This document shows positions 25,489 to 33,820 of a stretch of 64,000 nucleotides of DNA, piece by piece. Within the stretch, counting starts at the first letter, position 1, and each line of letters begins with the position of its first letter. The DNA comes from Ulvibacterium sp965248315 (lineage in GTDB: Bacteria; Bacteroidota; Bacteroidia; Flavobacteriales; Flavobacteriaceae): assembly GCF_965248315.1 (NCBI RefSeq), contig NZ_CBDFIX010000002.1, positions 3,038,001 through 3,102,000 of the forward strand. The letters are read 5' to 3'. The notes beneath the pieces are model-generated. The model searched no databases. It worked only from the letters and a program-made list of their open reading frames with translations, and was not told the origin of the DNA. The position numbers and the translations under genes are program-made.

Positions 25489-25632
25489 GGATAACATCTT
25501 AACACTGCTCGAAAGTAAACATTAACCCCAACAATGCAAAAGCAGGAGAAACTTAATAAAGAAGCTTTCGAACGAAGAAGAGAATAGTAGTTGGCAGAAC
25601 TTTTTATTTTTAGTACGCTAATAATGCGTTAA

Positions 25633-25665
25633 TTTGCGGTTTTAGAAGTTTAAAAAATAGTTTTG
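25633..25665 (+). promoter_or_regulatory. Promoter of folE
   Basis: TTTG at 25633-25636, then 21 bases, then TAGTTTTG at 25658-25665, a full match to the Bacteroidota -33/-7 consensus. The predicted start near 25671 leaves a leader of about 37 bases before folE. Confidence 0.6.
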
Positions 25666-25707
25666 TTCACACTTTTAAAATAACATTGAACAAAAATAAA
25701 CATAGGT

Positions 25708-26307
25708 ATGGAGCCTTATCAAAATTTAGAGGAATACAACTTGGAAATCACAAATGATGTTAAGGAACGCTTTTCCAAGATTATTTCGGAAATCGGCGAG
25801 GATGTTGATCGGGAAGGTCTGGTAAAAACTCCGGAAAGGGCGGCCAAGGCCATGTTGTTCCTCACCCAGGGTTATAAACAGGATGCGGCTGCTATCCTTA
25901 AGAGTGCCATGTTCAAGGAGTCTTACAACGAAATGGTCATTGTAAAGGACATTGAAATCTATTCCTTGTGTGAGCATCACATGCTTCCCTTTTTTGGGAA
26001 GGCCCATATTGCCTATATCCCGAACGGGCATATTGTTGGATTGAGCAAACTACCTAGGATCGTGGATGTTTTTGCGCGTAGGCTGCAGGTCCAGGAGCGT
26101 CTCACCGAACAGGTTTTGGATTGTATAAATGATACCTTAAAACCTCAAGGAGTGGCCGTTGTAATTGAGGCAGCACACATGTGCATGATGATGCGGGGGG
26201 TCCAAAAACAAAACTCGGTTACCACTACTTCCGGATTTCGGGGATCTTTTAAGAACGAGGAAACCCGGAACGAGTTTTTAAAACTGATCAGTTCCAGTCT
26301 TTCCTGA
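25708..26307 (+). CDS. folE: GTP cyclohydrolase I
   Basis: Converts GTP to 7,8-dihydroneopterin triphosphate, the first step of folate and tetrahydrobiopterin synthesis. The 199-residue protein has the zinc ligands Cys88 and His91 in SLCEHHMLPF and Cys159 in HMCMMMRGV. The nucleotide and catalytic region VGLSKLPRIVDVFARRLQVQERLT and the C-terminal SVTTTSGFRGSF are also present. It is the cytoplasmic FolE1 type (zinc-dependent), not the FolE2 paralogue. Length and motifs are normal. It has its own promoter and diverges from the ABC ATPase gene. Confidence 0.97.
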   Translation: MEPYQNLEEYNLEITNDVKERFSKIISEIGEDVDREGLVKTPERAAKAMLFLTQGYKQDAAAILKSAMFKESYNEMVIVKDIEIYSLCEHHMLPFFGKAHIAYIPNGHIVGLSKLPRIVDVFARRLQVQERLTEQVLDCINDTLKPQGVAVVIEAAHMCMMMRGVQKQNSVTTTSGFRGSFKNEETRNEFLKLISSSLS

Positions 26308-26401
26308 AGGATGACCTTACCTTAAAGCAAAATGTTTTGGGAACTTCATTTTTCCTTGGCATCTTTATTGCTTTAGAGTAAGTAATGTTTACTTTTAAAT
26401 C

Positions 26402-26704
26402 ATGTCAAAAATCAAGGATAAAAAATACAAAACACTTCTCTTAGGATTACTGTTCGATGGTATAGGAATGCTTTCTTTTGCGATACCCTTAATTGGTGAC
26501 TTCTCGGATATTATTTGGGCTCCGATTTCGGCCTGGCTTATGACCCGAATGTATAAAGGGAAAATTGGTCAGGCGGCTGCAGTTTTCAACTTTATCGAAG
26601 AAATAATTCCAGGAATGGATATTATTCCCTCATTTACCATCATGTGGTTTTACACTTATGTTTTTAAAGGAAAGGGGAAACGAAAGGTAATCGAAACCAA
26701 ATAA
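26402..26704 (+). CDS. Small membrane protein of unknown function
   Basis: Protein of 100 residues with a hydrophobic helix at about 13-30, a second membrane-associated segment at about 34-47 (IIWAPISAWLMTRMY), an amphipathic middle containing FIEEIIPGMDIIPS and a third hydrophobic segment near 80-90. The tail is very basic (FKGKGKRKVIETK). The shape recalls small proteins conserved in flavobacteria without assigned role. The composition matches the neighbours, so it is probably a native gene. No operon partner is evident. Confidence 0.75.
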   Translation: MSKIKDKKYKTLLLGLLFDGIGMLSFAIPLIGDFSDIIWAPISAWLMTRMYKGKIGQAAAVFNFIEEIIPGMDIIPSFTIMWFYTYVFKGKGKRKVIETK

Positions 26705-26785
26705 GGGAAACAACGCACCACTAATCCCATACCGAATACCAATAGGCTTTTTTCATCGCATATTAACACTATGATGTAATCCAGG

Positions 26786-26818
26786 TTACTTTTCCCAAAA
26801 GTAAAAATCCTAACTTTA
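26786..26818 (+). promoter_or_regulatory. Inverted repeat and near-consensus -7 element before sulfite oxidase-like gene
   Basis: TTACTTTT, a CCC spacer and AAAAGTAA form an 8-base perfect inverted repeat at 26786-26804. TAACTTTA at 26811-26818 differs from TAnnTTTG only in the last base. The repeat ends six bases upstream of it, a place suited to an operator. The regulator is unknown. Confidence 0.3.
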
Positions 26819-26841
26819 GACATTCCGAAATAAATGAATCC

Positions 26842-28062
26842 ATGAATAGGAGAAAGTTTGTTAAAAAGACCACTTTGGCCGCAATGACTGGAATTGTAGG
26901 TAGTGATATTGTTTTCGGTTCGGTTGCGCCAGAAGGGTATCTACCACTTTTGTTTCAAGATCCGGATCCTTTTAAGCTATTCGATAAGGACAGTGAAATG
27001 GTCGTTTTGAACGACAGGCCTTGGAATATGGAAGCCCGGGCCCATTTACTGGATGATAAGATAACACCTTCCAAATACATGTTTATTCGCAACAATGGAC
27101 TGATTCCGGAGGACATTGATTTAGAAAATTGGGTTTTGAAGATAGATGGAGAATCGGTCAAACAAATCAAAAGTTACTCCTTACAGGATTTGAAATCCAA
27201 ATTCAAACACTATACCTATCAATTAACTTTGGAATGTGGAGGAAATGGGCGAAGTGAATTCAATCCTCCGGCAAAAGGGAATCAATGGACCATTGGTGCT
27301 GTTTCCTGTGCTGAATGGACGGGGGTAAGGCTTAAGGACGTGCTGGAAGATGTAGGTATTAAGGATGACGCGGTGTATTTGGGATATCATGCGGCCGATC
27401 TTCATTTAAGTAGAAATCCAGAAAAAGAACCTATTTCAAGAGGTGTGCCTATTCTCAAAGCAATGCAGGATGAGACCCTATTGGCCTTTGCCATGAACGG
27501 AAAGGATACTCCTTTAGTCCATGGCTACCCTTTGCGCCTTGTGGCGGGAGGTTGGCCGGCTTCCGCCTCAGGTAAATGGATAAACCGTTTAAGCATTAGA
27601 AATATAGTACACGACGGGCCCAAAATGGGCGGTAGCTCTTACCGAGTACCCTGCAGCCCGGTGGCACCTGGCACAAAAGTAGCCGATGAGGATATGTGTA
27701 TCATTGAGTCCATGCCGGTAAAATCATTGATTACCTACCCAAAATCCGGAGCAATGATTTCCGAAGGAAAAAAATTGAATATCCGAGGCCATGCTTGGGC
27801 GGGGGAATTAGAGGTAGAAAAAATGGAATATTCCATTGATTTTGGATCTACATGGAAAACCTGTAATTTGGAAAGGCCGGTCAACCGGTTGGCATGGCAG
27901 CATTTCTCCACAAAAATCGATTTTCCAAAAAAAGGTTACTATGAGATATGGGCCCGGGCAACGGATTCCAAAGGTACTTCCCAGCCTATGCTGCTACCAG
28001 GGTGGAACCCAAAGGGTTATCTGAACAACGCTTGTCATAGGATTGCCATAAAAGTAGTTTGA
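26842..28062 (+). CDS. Periplasmic sulfite oxidase-family molybdopterin enzyme (SorA/SoxC-like)
   Basis: Molybdenum-cofactor enzyme of 406 residues. A twin-arginine-like signal (MNRRKFVKKT, residues 1-25) exports the folded protein. Cys132 in LTLECGGNGRSEF is the molybdenum-ligand cysteine of the sulfite oxidase family. Other family segments are WTIGAVSCAEWTGVRLKDVL, HGYPLRLVAGGWPASASGKW and, in the C-terminal dimerisation domain, GHAWAGELEVEKMEYSIDFG. The likely reaction is oxidation of sulfite, or another S or N oxyanion substrate, with electrons going to the cytochrome c encoded next. The stop shares one base with that gene's ATG (TGATG), which indicates coupling. In a sulfatase-rich marine bacterium the sulfite might come from organosulfonates; that is inference. 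Confidence 0.88.
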   Translation: MNRRKFVKKTTLAAMTGIVGSDIVFGSVAPEGYLPLLFQDPDPFKLFDKDSEMVVLNDRPWNMEARAHLLDDKITPSKYMFIRNNGLIPEDIDLENWVLKIDGESVKQIKSYSLQDLKSKFKHYTYQLTLECGGNGRSEFNPPAKGNQWTIGAVSCAEWTGVRLKDVLEDVGIKDDAVYLGYHAADLHLSRNPEKEPISRGVPILKAMQDETLLAFAMNGKDTPLVHGYPLRLVAGGWPASASGKWINRLSIRNIVHDGPKMGGSSYRVPCSPVAPGTKVADEDMCIIESMPVKSLITYPKSGAMISEGKKLNIRGHAWAGELEVEKMEYSIDFGSTWKTCNLERPVNRLAWQHFSTKIDFPKKGYYEIWARATDSKGTSQPMLLPGWNPKGYLNNACHRIAIKVV

Positions 28063-28529
28063 TGGGAAATGTACACAAAACATATAGAAAGCGTGCCCGA
28101 AGACTCTATCGTATACTAATTGTGATAAGCGTGTTGGTTCTTATTACTGCTATTGCCGCATTCTATCTTTACGGGGATGGGAATGCATCAAAAGGCAACC
28201 CTGAATATTCAGATCCCACCGATGCCAGAGAAGTGGGCCAATTGGAAAAAAGTATCGATTCGGTTTCAGGATTTATTAAAGCACCGGGTTTACGGGAGAC
28301 CATTATAAATTGCACCCCTTGTCATTCGGCCCAATTGGTTACCCAAAATCGCATGACCAAAGAAGGGTGGCTCTCCACCATCCGTTGGATGCAAAAAACA
28401 CAAAACTTGTGGGATTTGGGTGAGAATGAACCCATTATTTTAGAATATCTAGCTGCTAATTATGCTCCGGTGGAAAAAGGTAGGAGGGAAAATTTGGAGG
28501 TTGAGGAGTGGTACGTATTGGAAGAATAG
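28062..28529 (+). CDS. Membrane-anchored monohaem cytochrome c, electron acceptor of the sulfite oxidase-like enzyme
   Basis: Protein of 155 residues. A basic N-terminus (KTYRKRARRLYR) and one transmembrane helix (about 18-38) anchor a small periplasmic domain with one haem site CTPCH (84-88). Met in QNRMTKEGW near 98, or a later Met, may be the axial ligand. It resembles SorB-type cytochromes that pair with SorA. The start is ATG at 28062, overlapping the previous stop by one base; a TTG one codon upstream is unnecessary. Confidence 0.85.
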   Translation: MGNVHKTYRKRARRLYRILIVISVLVLITAIAAFYLYGDGNASKGNPEYSDPTDAREVGQLEKSIDSVSGFIKAPGLRETIINCTPCHSAQLVTQNRMTKEGWLSTIRWMQKTQNLWDLGENEPIILEYLAANYAPVEKGRRENLEVEEWYVLEE

Positions 28530-28573
28530 CGAATAAAGAGACTAATTGAACCGTTGGATACGTGAATAATAAT

Positions 28574-29461
28574 ATGGAAAAGTATGTGGACGCTTTTTTG
28601 CATTCTTTTTTGGGTACCTTGGAATGGACCTGGAAATCCATAATCTTAGAAGTTCCTTGGTATACCAATTTCTTTTGGGGTATAATCGGTATATCCCTTT
28701 TGGTATGGCTACTTGAGATTCTATTTCCCTGGCGTAAAGAGCAATCCATTTTCAGAAAGGATTTTTGGCTGGATGCTTTTTATATCTTTTTCAACTTTTT
28801 TATTTTTTCTATTGCCATAAGTGGGTTTTATAAAGTATTGGAATTGATTTTTATAGACTTAGGAATTTCAATTAAAGATTTAACTGTATTTCATTTAAAC
28901 ACCTTGCCCTTATGGGCCCAATTGTTGATCTTTTTTGTGGTATTGGATTTTGTGCAGTGGTTTACCCATATCCTTTTGCATAAGTTTAGCTTCTTATGGC
29001 GGTTCCATAAAATACACCATAGCGTTAAGGAAATGGGTTTCGCCGCACATATGCGGTATCATTGGATGGAGAACATTCTATACAAGCCGTTAAAAACTTT
29101 TGGGATTATGCTTTTGGGCGGTTTTGAGCCGGAACAAGCATATATCGTCCATTTCGCTGCCATAAGTATTGGCCATTTGAACCATGCAAACTTAAAATTG
29201 ACCTGGGGCCCCTTGAAGTATGTCTTAAACAATCCGGTTATGCATTTGTATCATCATGCCTATACCTTGCCTGAGGGTAAATACGGGGTGAATTTTGGGA
29301 TTAGTCTGAGTATCTGGGATTACCTGTTTAAAAGCAACTATATTCCCGAAGATAGTGGATCGATACCCTTAGGCTTTAAGGGCGATGAAAATATCCCCAA
29401 GGGATTCTTAGGTCAGTTCCTGTATGGATTCCTTAAGCGCAAAAACCTTGAGAAGGAATAA
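28574..29461 (+). CDS. Sterol desaturase/fatty acid hydroxylase family membrane protein
   Basis: Di-iron membrane hydroxylase of about 295 residues. Four helices surround His clusters: HILLH (HxxxH), HKIHH (HxxHH), HLNHAN and HLYHH. Such enzymes hydroxylate or desaturate lipids, carotenoids or alkyl ethers at the cytoplasmic membrane using oxygen. The substrate is not readable from the sequence. The start is ATG at 28574; a GTG four codons upstream is in frame. It lies 44 bases after the cytochrome gene and could share its transcript, so electron supply from that cytochrome is conceivable but unsupported. A second, distantly related family member lies at 45486. An inverted repeat spans the stop codon. 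Confidence 0.88.
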   Translation: MEKYVDAFLHSFLGTLEWTWKSIILEVPWYTNFFWGIIGISLLVWLLEILFPWRKEQSIFRKDFWLDAFYIFFNFFIFSIAISGFYKVLELIFIDLGISIKDLTVFHLNTLPLWAQLLIFFVVLDFVQWFTHILLHKFSFLWRFHKIHHSVKEMGFAAHMRYHWMENILYKPLKTFGIMLLGGFEPEQAYIVHFAAISIGHLNHANLKLTWGPLKYVLNNPVMHLYHHAYTLPEGKYGVNFGISLSIWDYLFKSNYIPEDSGSIPLGFKGDENIPKGFLGQFLYGFLKRKNLEKE

Positions 29462-29481
29462 TCAATCCCAAGGTTTGCGCT
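29436..29481. terminator. Inverted repeat between convergent genes, possible bidirectional terminator
   Basis: AGCGCAAAAACCTTG (29436-29450) and CAAGGTTTGCGCT (29469-29481) can pair over 13 bases with a two-base bulge and an 18-base loop. It covers the stop codon of the hydroxylase gene and lies between that gene and the minus-strand lipoprotein gene. There is no clear T-run on either strand, so a termination role is plausible but weak. Confidence 0.45.
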
Positions 29482-29498
29482 ATAAAAAAATCCAACTT

Positions 29499-30092
29499 CT
29501 ATTCTATGACTACAGTAAATGTCTCTGTTATATCCGTTTCCCCAGCTGCATCTGCCAAAGTTCCATCGTTTGGTTTTTTGGGCTCGTGGCGCAGTGTAAC
29601 GGCCAAGGTTCCAGTACTGGCATCTGTGGTTGTAAGCTCAAATAGTATTCCCACGGGATTTGTTGTTGTGAAATTCTCACCAGTTTCAGCGGATACATAA
29701 TCAGATTCATCATCTGCATAGTCAACTGTGGCATTTAAGCCACCGCCCACAATAAAGAAATACTGGTGCTCGTTGGCCTCTCCCTCAATTTCTTCATTTA
29801 CATTTTCAACAGGGGTTTCGGTCTCGTTCAATAGCACTATACTACCCACATAAGAAGTGTTGGCGGCGAGGTTTCCGGATACGCTGACCTCTGGTGGGTT
29901 GGGCCCATCGGCATCGATGTCCCGGGTTTGCAAGGCAACCGTAGTACCGCCACCTTCTGGGACCAAGGTAATGGTCATGGTGGTTATTACTTCTTGTTCG
30001 TTTATTTGTTCCGGGGCATCATCGTCATCGGAACAGGAAACCAGAAGCACAAAGATTAAAGTAAATAATGATATATAATTTGATATTTTCAC
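29499..30092 (-). CDS. Small acidic lipoprotein linked to the TonB receptor gene
   Basis: Lipoprotein of 197 residues: lipobox LLVSC followed by SDDDDAPEQ, then a beta-rich domain with TTMTITLVPEGGG, NTSYVGSIVLLNET and EHQYFFIVGGG, ending in TETFTVVIE. In databases such proteins are called type 1 periplasmic-binding-fold superfamily, a name I recall but cannot support from motifs. It sits 19 bases after a TonB-dependent receptor gene and is surely in the same operon. A surface partner of the receptor, capturing or gating its ligand, is the likely role by analogy with SusD-like and other receptor-associated lipoproteins. Confidence 0.8.
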   Translation of the reverse strand: MKISNYISLFTLIFVLLVSCSDDDDAPEQINEQEVITTMTITLVPEGGGTTVALQTRDIDADGPNPPEVSVSGNLAANTSYVGSIVLLNETETPVENVNEEIEGEANEHQYFFIVGGGLNATVDYADDESDYVSAETGENFTTTNPVGILFELTTTDASTGTLAVTLRHEPKKPNDGTLADAAGETDITETFTVVIE

Positions 30093-30111
30093 GATCGTAG
30101 TATGTTTAGTA

Positions 30112-32514
30112 TTAATAATTAAGTTTTAATTGTAAAATGAAATTTCGGCCCAAATCGTCTGCGAAAAAACGCTGACGATTTAAGTAATCCCTATAATTGG
30201 TATTCAATACATTGTTTACCGTAAGCCTAGTGGTAAGCTTGGTAGAACTTCCCAGGGGAAACTCCAATTTTGAATCGAAGACCAATACATGGTAAGCTTC
30301 CGGAGGGGTGTTGATTTCCAGTACCACATCCTGCTGTTGTTCTGGTGAAAAAACCGTGACATTCGGTGGAAACTCATTTTGTCTAAAGACATAATTACTT
30401 TCCAGGGAAGCCTCAAAATTTCGCCATTCCGGTCGGGCGAATTTTAGCTTGTTCCTAAAATTAGCAGCCGGAATATTGATTAGGGCCAGATTGTTTTCAA
30501 TGTCATTACCCTTGACCAAGGAAAATTGATGTTCCGTTCTCCAATGATCCGTCCAATCCACATAAGCATTGGCATCGATACCCAATAATCGGGCATCGGT
30601 CTGGCGATAACCCCAAACCGGAAATGCACCTCGGATCGTGAATTCTACCCCGGTGGGTTCCAGTAGAATAAAATCCTTTATGAAATTGGCGTAGGGTTCC
30701 AAGGTAAAGCCCCAGCGGTCAAAATCCCGCTCCATGGATGCCGAAACCTTGTGTGATGTTTCGCTGTCAATTCTCAAATCGCCCAACTCAATTCTAGCTG
30801 CTGAATGATGAAGGCCATCGCTGAACAATTCCGATGGATTGGGTGCCCGTTGAGAAAGGGCATAGTTGAACCGAAAGATATTTTGATTTTCATCAAAATA
30901 GCGTAGACCCGCTGTAGCCGAGAAGTTATGGTAATCAAACACCGGATTGGTAAGTATTTGGTTTCCGGCATTTTCAACAATAAAATCCTGGAATTCCTGA
31001 TCATATCCCCGTTCCGCCCAACGCGAGTTCAGATAGAATTTTTGAGCATCTATCCGAGTAAAGTCATAGCGGAAACCTGCGTCGATCAACAACTTGTCCG
31101 ATAGCTGATATTCCCCGATAAGAAAACCACCCAAATCGTACTTTTCATAATCGGGTATCAAACGCCTGACCCCTGTATCCGGATTGGCAAAATTATCCTG
31201 ATACCTACCCAAAACCCCAAAGTGCAATTGGGACTTCTGTTTTGCGTCCCATTTAAAATCCACCCCCAAGGTGTGGGTGGTCAATTCCAAATCAATAGAG
31301 GCCCTATCGTCCGAATCACCGCGGCGTATGTCATATTCGAACCTTCGGTTCACTTGGACATCATATTGAAAGTTTAATTTTCCCAATCCCTCAAAACGTT
31401 TGTAGAACTTTAATTTTCCTAAATGGTGGAAGACCTCTTGCCTCGGATTTTGAAGGTCGTAGGTAAAAGGTCTTATTACTTCGGGCTGGCCGCTATTGAT
31501 ACCGCGTATTAAATCGTCTACGTTCCCAATATGGGATGCACGCAGAATAGCAATTTCTGCGTTGTAATAAGAATAATTGGCGTCCCAACCCCAGGTGAAC
31601 AATCGCTTTCCAAACCGAAGGGAGGCACCTACTTCCCGTATTCCAGTGTTGGACAAGACATAGTCTGGAGCTTCCTGGTCACCCAGACGCTTGTACGAAC
31701 CCTGTCCCTTTAGAAACCAACCTTTATCAAAAACCTTGGTAAGTTCAGAAGTGATGTTACCACCCCTACCGTTGGACATTCCATTCAACAGTGTTTTCCC
31801 AAAAAGCGTATCCTTTGCCGGAATCCGAGCCTGTTCCATAAGAATAACCCCACCAATGGCATCGCCCCCATATTGCAGGGCGGCCGCACCCTTTATGACC
31901 GAAATAGAACCGGTAGAATTAATATCCACGTTCGGGGCGTGCTCATCGCCCCATTCCATGTCCTGCATGCGGACCTCGTTGTTCAAAATCAGCACGCGAC
32001 TTCCATTAAGGCCATGTATGGCCGGCTTCACAATAGTGGCTCCGGTGTTCAAGGAGGAGACCCCGCTTAGCTCCCTAAGCGCATCCCCTAAACTTCCACT
32101 GCTAAACTGTTCCAAGGTCTGCTGCCTCAATACCACCTCCTGCGCGGAATTTGTTTTGAGAACTACGGCATCGCCCACCACCTTTACCTCGTCCAACTCT
32201 TCAAGATGATGTTCCAATTTAATGTCCAATTCGGTTTGGGTCTCAGCGATTTCCACTTTTATAAATTGGGTAATACAAGCCTCGTGGGATACTTCCAGCT
32301 CCAGAGACCCCATACAAATGGAATTCAACTCGAACTTTCCTTCGTCATTGGTATATACTATGTTAGTATCACCAGAAATTTGGACGGCCGCCCCTTCCAA
32401 GGGCATACCATCATGAAAATCAATTACCGTACCCGATAGCGTATTGGAGCAATCCTGTGCAATAACATTAGAGAAAGATACTACCAAGAGCAGTACCGCA
32501 AACAAACGTTTCAT
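30112..32514 (-). CDS. TonB-dependent receptor with carboxypeptidase-like N-terminal domain, probably metal-related
   Basis: Outer-membrane receptor of 800 residues. Signal peptide 1-19 (NVIA before Q), a carboxypeptidase-regulatory-like beta domain at about 24-110 (LSGTVIDFHDGMPLEGAAV), a plug at about 120-230 (LGDALRELSGVSSL, KPAIHGLNGSRVLILNN, EWGDEHAPNVD, GAAALQYGGDAIGGVI) and a 22-strand barrel ending in FILQLKLNY with a terminal aromatic residue. The plug pattern resembles the ZnuD-like branch of metal receptors rather than SusC, and no SusD follows. The linker HHLEELDEVKVVGDAV holds two His residues. Together with the His/Cys-rich small gene upstream, uptake of zinc or another transition metal is plausible. 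Confidence 0.88.
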   Translation of the reverse strand: MKRLFAVLLLVVSFSNVIAQDCSNTLSGTVIDFHDGMPLEGAAVQISGDTNIVYTNDEGKFELNSICMGSLELEVSHEACITQFIKVEIAETQTELDIKLEHHLEELDEVKVVGDAVVLKTNSAQEVVLRQQTLEQFSSGSLGDALRELSGVSSLNTGATIVKPAIHGLNGSRVLILNNEVRMQDMEWGDEHAPNVDINSTGSISVIKGAAALQYGGDAIGGVILMEQARIPAKDTLFGKTLLNGMSNGRGGNITSELTKVFDKGWFLKGQGSYKRLGDQEAPDYVLSNTGIREVGASLRFGKRLFTWGWDANYSYYNAEIAILRASHIGNVDDLIRGINSGQPEVIRPFTYDLQNPRQEVFHHLGKLKFYKRFEGLGKLNFQYDVQVNRRFEYDIRRGDSDDRASIDLELTTHTLGVDFKWDAKQKSQLHFGVLGRYQDNFANPDTGVRRLIPDYEKYDLGGFLIGEYQLSDKLLIDAGFRYDFTRIDAQKFYLNSRWAERGYDQEFQDFIVENAGNQILTNPVFDYHNFSATAGLRYFDENQNIFRFNYALSQRAPNPSELFSDGLHHSAARIELGDLRIDSETSHKVSASMERDFDRWGFTLEPYANFIKDFILLEPTGVEFTIRGAFPVWGYRQTDARLLGIDANAYVDWTDHWRTEHQFSLVKGNDIENNLALINIPAANFRNKLKFARPEWRNFEASLESNYVFRQNEFPPNVTVFSPEQQQDVVLEINTPPEAYHVLVFDSKLEFPLGSSTKLTTRLTVNNVLNTNYRDYLNRQRFFADDLGRNFILQLKLNY

Positions 32515-32571
32515 GAGTTATTCATATAGTTAGAAAATAGCTTCGACCAAAATAGAAAAGGACGGGAAGCT

Positions 32572-32883
32572 TTAGGGAGCCCAAACTATACTTGGAGGTG
32601 GCCTGCAATAATTCTTGGCTACAAAACTCTTGGAAATGGTTGAAATATAAGAGTTGTAATTAAGCTTCGTTTGAAAAAAGACCAAATTGGAAACATAAAG
32701 GACGCAGGGTAAAGGGGCGATATGCTCCACATTTTGATTCTCGATCGCCAATTCGCAATACTTGCAGTTCTCAATGTGATCACAACCATCGTCCGTGTGT
32801 GAATAGGCGTGGAAGGCGGATACCTTGATGAACAACAAAGTTGTGAAGAAGATGAATAAACCGATGTTACGATTCCCTGTCAT
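32572..32883 (-). CDS. Small exported His/Cys-rich protein upstream of the TonB receptor
   Basis: Protein of 103 residues with an N-terminal hydrophobic helix (about 6-22) followed by FHAYSHTDDGCDHIENCKYCELA. In that segment His and Cys residues (HxxxH, then CxH and CxxC) could bind a metal ion. A second hydrophobic stretch follows and the end is CRPPPSIVWAP. I do not know a name for the family. It starts at ATG 32883, next to a -7 promoter element; an in-frame TTG at 32892 would lie inside that element and is rejected. It reads in the same direction as the receptor gene 57 bases downstream, so it probably belongs to the same metal-related unit. Confidence 0.7.
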   Translation of the reverse strand: MTGNRNIGLFIFFTTLLFIKVSAFHAYSHTDDGCDHIENCKYCELAIENQNVEHIAPLPCVLYVSNLVFFQTKLNYNSYISTISKSFVAKNYCRPPPSIVWAP

Positions 32884-32889
32884 AGCTTG

Positions 32890-32897
32890 CAAAACTA
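32890..32897 (-). promoter_or_regulatory. -7 element directly before the His/Cys-rich gene
   Basis: Minus strand reads TAGTTTTG, a TAnnTTTG match, only six bases upstream of the ATG at 32883. Transcription would begin at or next to the start codon, giving a nearly leaderless mRNA. No well-spaced TTTG is seen further upstream. Confidence 0.42.
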
Positions 32898-32936
32898 ATC
32901 AAATTAAGCACTATAGCACAGTTATGCAAAATCTAA

Positions 32937-33239
32937 TTATTTAAAAAGAAAACCAAGTCCAAGGCGCACTAACATTTTCTTTTCAAAATTCCAGAAGAAT
33001 TTAAACTGTCCGAACAGCCATCCGAAAACTACCAACAAAACTTGATAAACAGGAAAAATCAGTAGAATGCGCAGCGTCCAATATATCCAAGGATTTGTTG
33101 TTTCTTGTTGAAAGCCAATAAAGCTCGTAAGAGGGTCTGCAAGTTTGGCGGCTGCAGAGCCTGTAATAGCAAATACAATAAAAATTATCAGCAATTGGAA
33201 ATTGGAATCAATACCCCAGCGCTTTTTTAATTTCTCCAT
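32937..33239 (-). CDS. DUF6787-like small membrane protein
   Basis: Protein of 100 residues with two transmembrane helices (about 15-33 and 52-76) and the conserved-looking ends MEKLKKRWGI and FWNFEKKMLVRLG. It matches what I recall as the flavobacterial family DUF6787; function unknown. The basic FEKKMLVR tail after the second helix is probably cytoplasmic. It lies 30 bases after the DUF6146-like gene in the same direction, so the two may be cotranscribed. Confidence 0.78.
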   Translation of the reverse strand: MEKLKKRWGIDSNFQLLIIFIVFAITGSAAAKLADPLTSFIGFQQETTNPWIYWTLRILLIFPVYQVLLVVFGWLFGQFKFFWNFEKKMLVRLGLGFLFK

Positions 33240-33269
33240 TTATCTCGGATATGAGGACAAATATAATCC

Positions 33270-33728
33270 TTAAATCCGAGGCAGCCAAGGTCCCAAACGC
33301 TGGTTGTATTTGCGTTGAAAATAGATGAAATAATTGTATAATTTAAAATTCACATCGTATCCATAATCTATGTTTGGGTCATAGTTTATCTGCAGTTCAT
33401 ACAAGTTGGGATTGAAACGCAAGGGTTCCAATACCCTTTGATTCCAGTTCATCACCATTATTTGATTACGGTTTTCCAAATAGGGCTGGGAGTAAAACCC
33501 CTTTGGCCTTGCAATACTATTAAGCCAAAAATTAAATCCAGGTTCTATGATAATGATTTCGTACTCCGTGGCATCGCTTTTTATTGTTATAGTATCACCC
33601 ACCGTTTCGTTAAAAGCAATCTTTTCCTTATCCGTAATCTCAAGGACCTCCTTGGAGCTTTTACAACTATTAAAAGCCAAGCCAAAAAGAAATAGCAGTA
33701 TTCCAATTTGGAAAATTATTTTTTTCAT
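33270..33728 (-). CDS. DUF6146-like lipoprotein
   Basis: Lipoprotein of 152 residues from ATG 33728. The lipobox is AFNSC, and the mature part contains YEIIIIEPGFNFWLNS, RPKGFYSQPYLENRN and MVMNWNQRV, typical of a small family in flavobacteria (DUF6146 by memory) with no known role. A TTG 12 codons upstream is in frame but would put charged residues before the signal. The gene precedes the DUF6787-like gene by 30 bases. A bidirectional terminator separates it from the DUF937 gene. Confidence 0.8.
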   Translation of the reverse strand: MKKIIFQIGILLFLFGLAFNSCKSSKEVLEITDKEKIAFNETVGDTITIKSDATEYEIIIIEPGFNFWLNSIARPKGFYSQPYLENRNQIMVMNWNQRVLEPLRFNPNLYELQINYDPNIDYGYDVNFKLYNYFIYFQRKYNQRLGPWLPRI

Positions 33729-33764
33729 AGTAGAGCCTTCTCTTTCCAAATCAAAAAGATACAA

Positions 33765-33794
33765 AAAAGTCGCTCGTATGGAGGAGCGACTTTT
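33765..33794. terminator. Bidirectional intrinsic terminator between DUF937 and DUF6146 genes
   Basis: AAAAGTCGCTC and GAGCGACTTTT form an 11-base stem with an eight-base loop. On the minus strand the stem is followed by a run of T, fitting termination after the DUF937 gene, whose stop lies about 30 bases upstream in its reading direction. Confidence 0.8.
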
Positions 33795-33820
33795 GTTAAA
33801 TAAGGTTAAGGTGATTGGAA

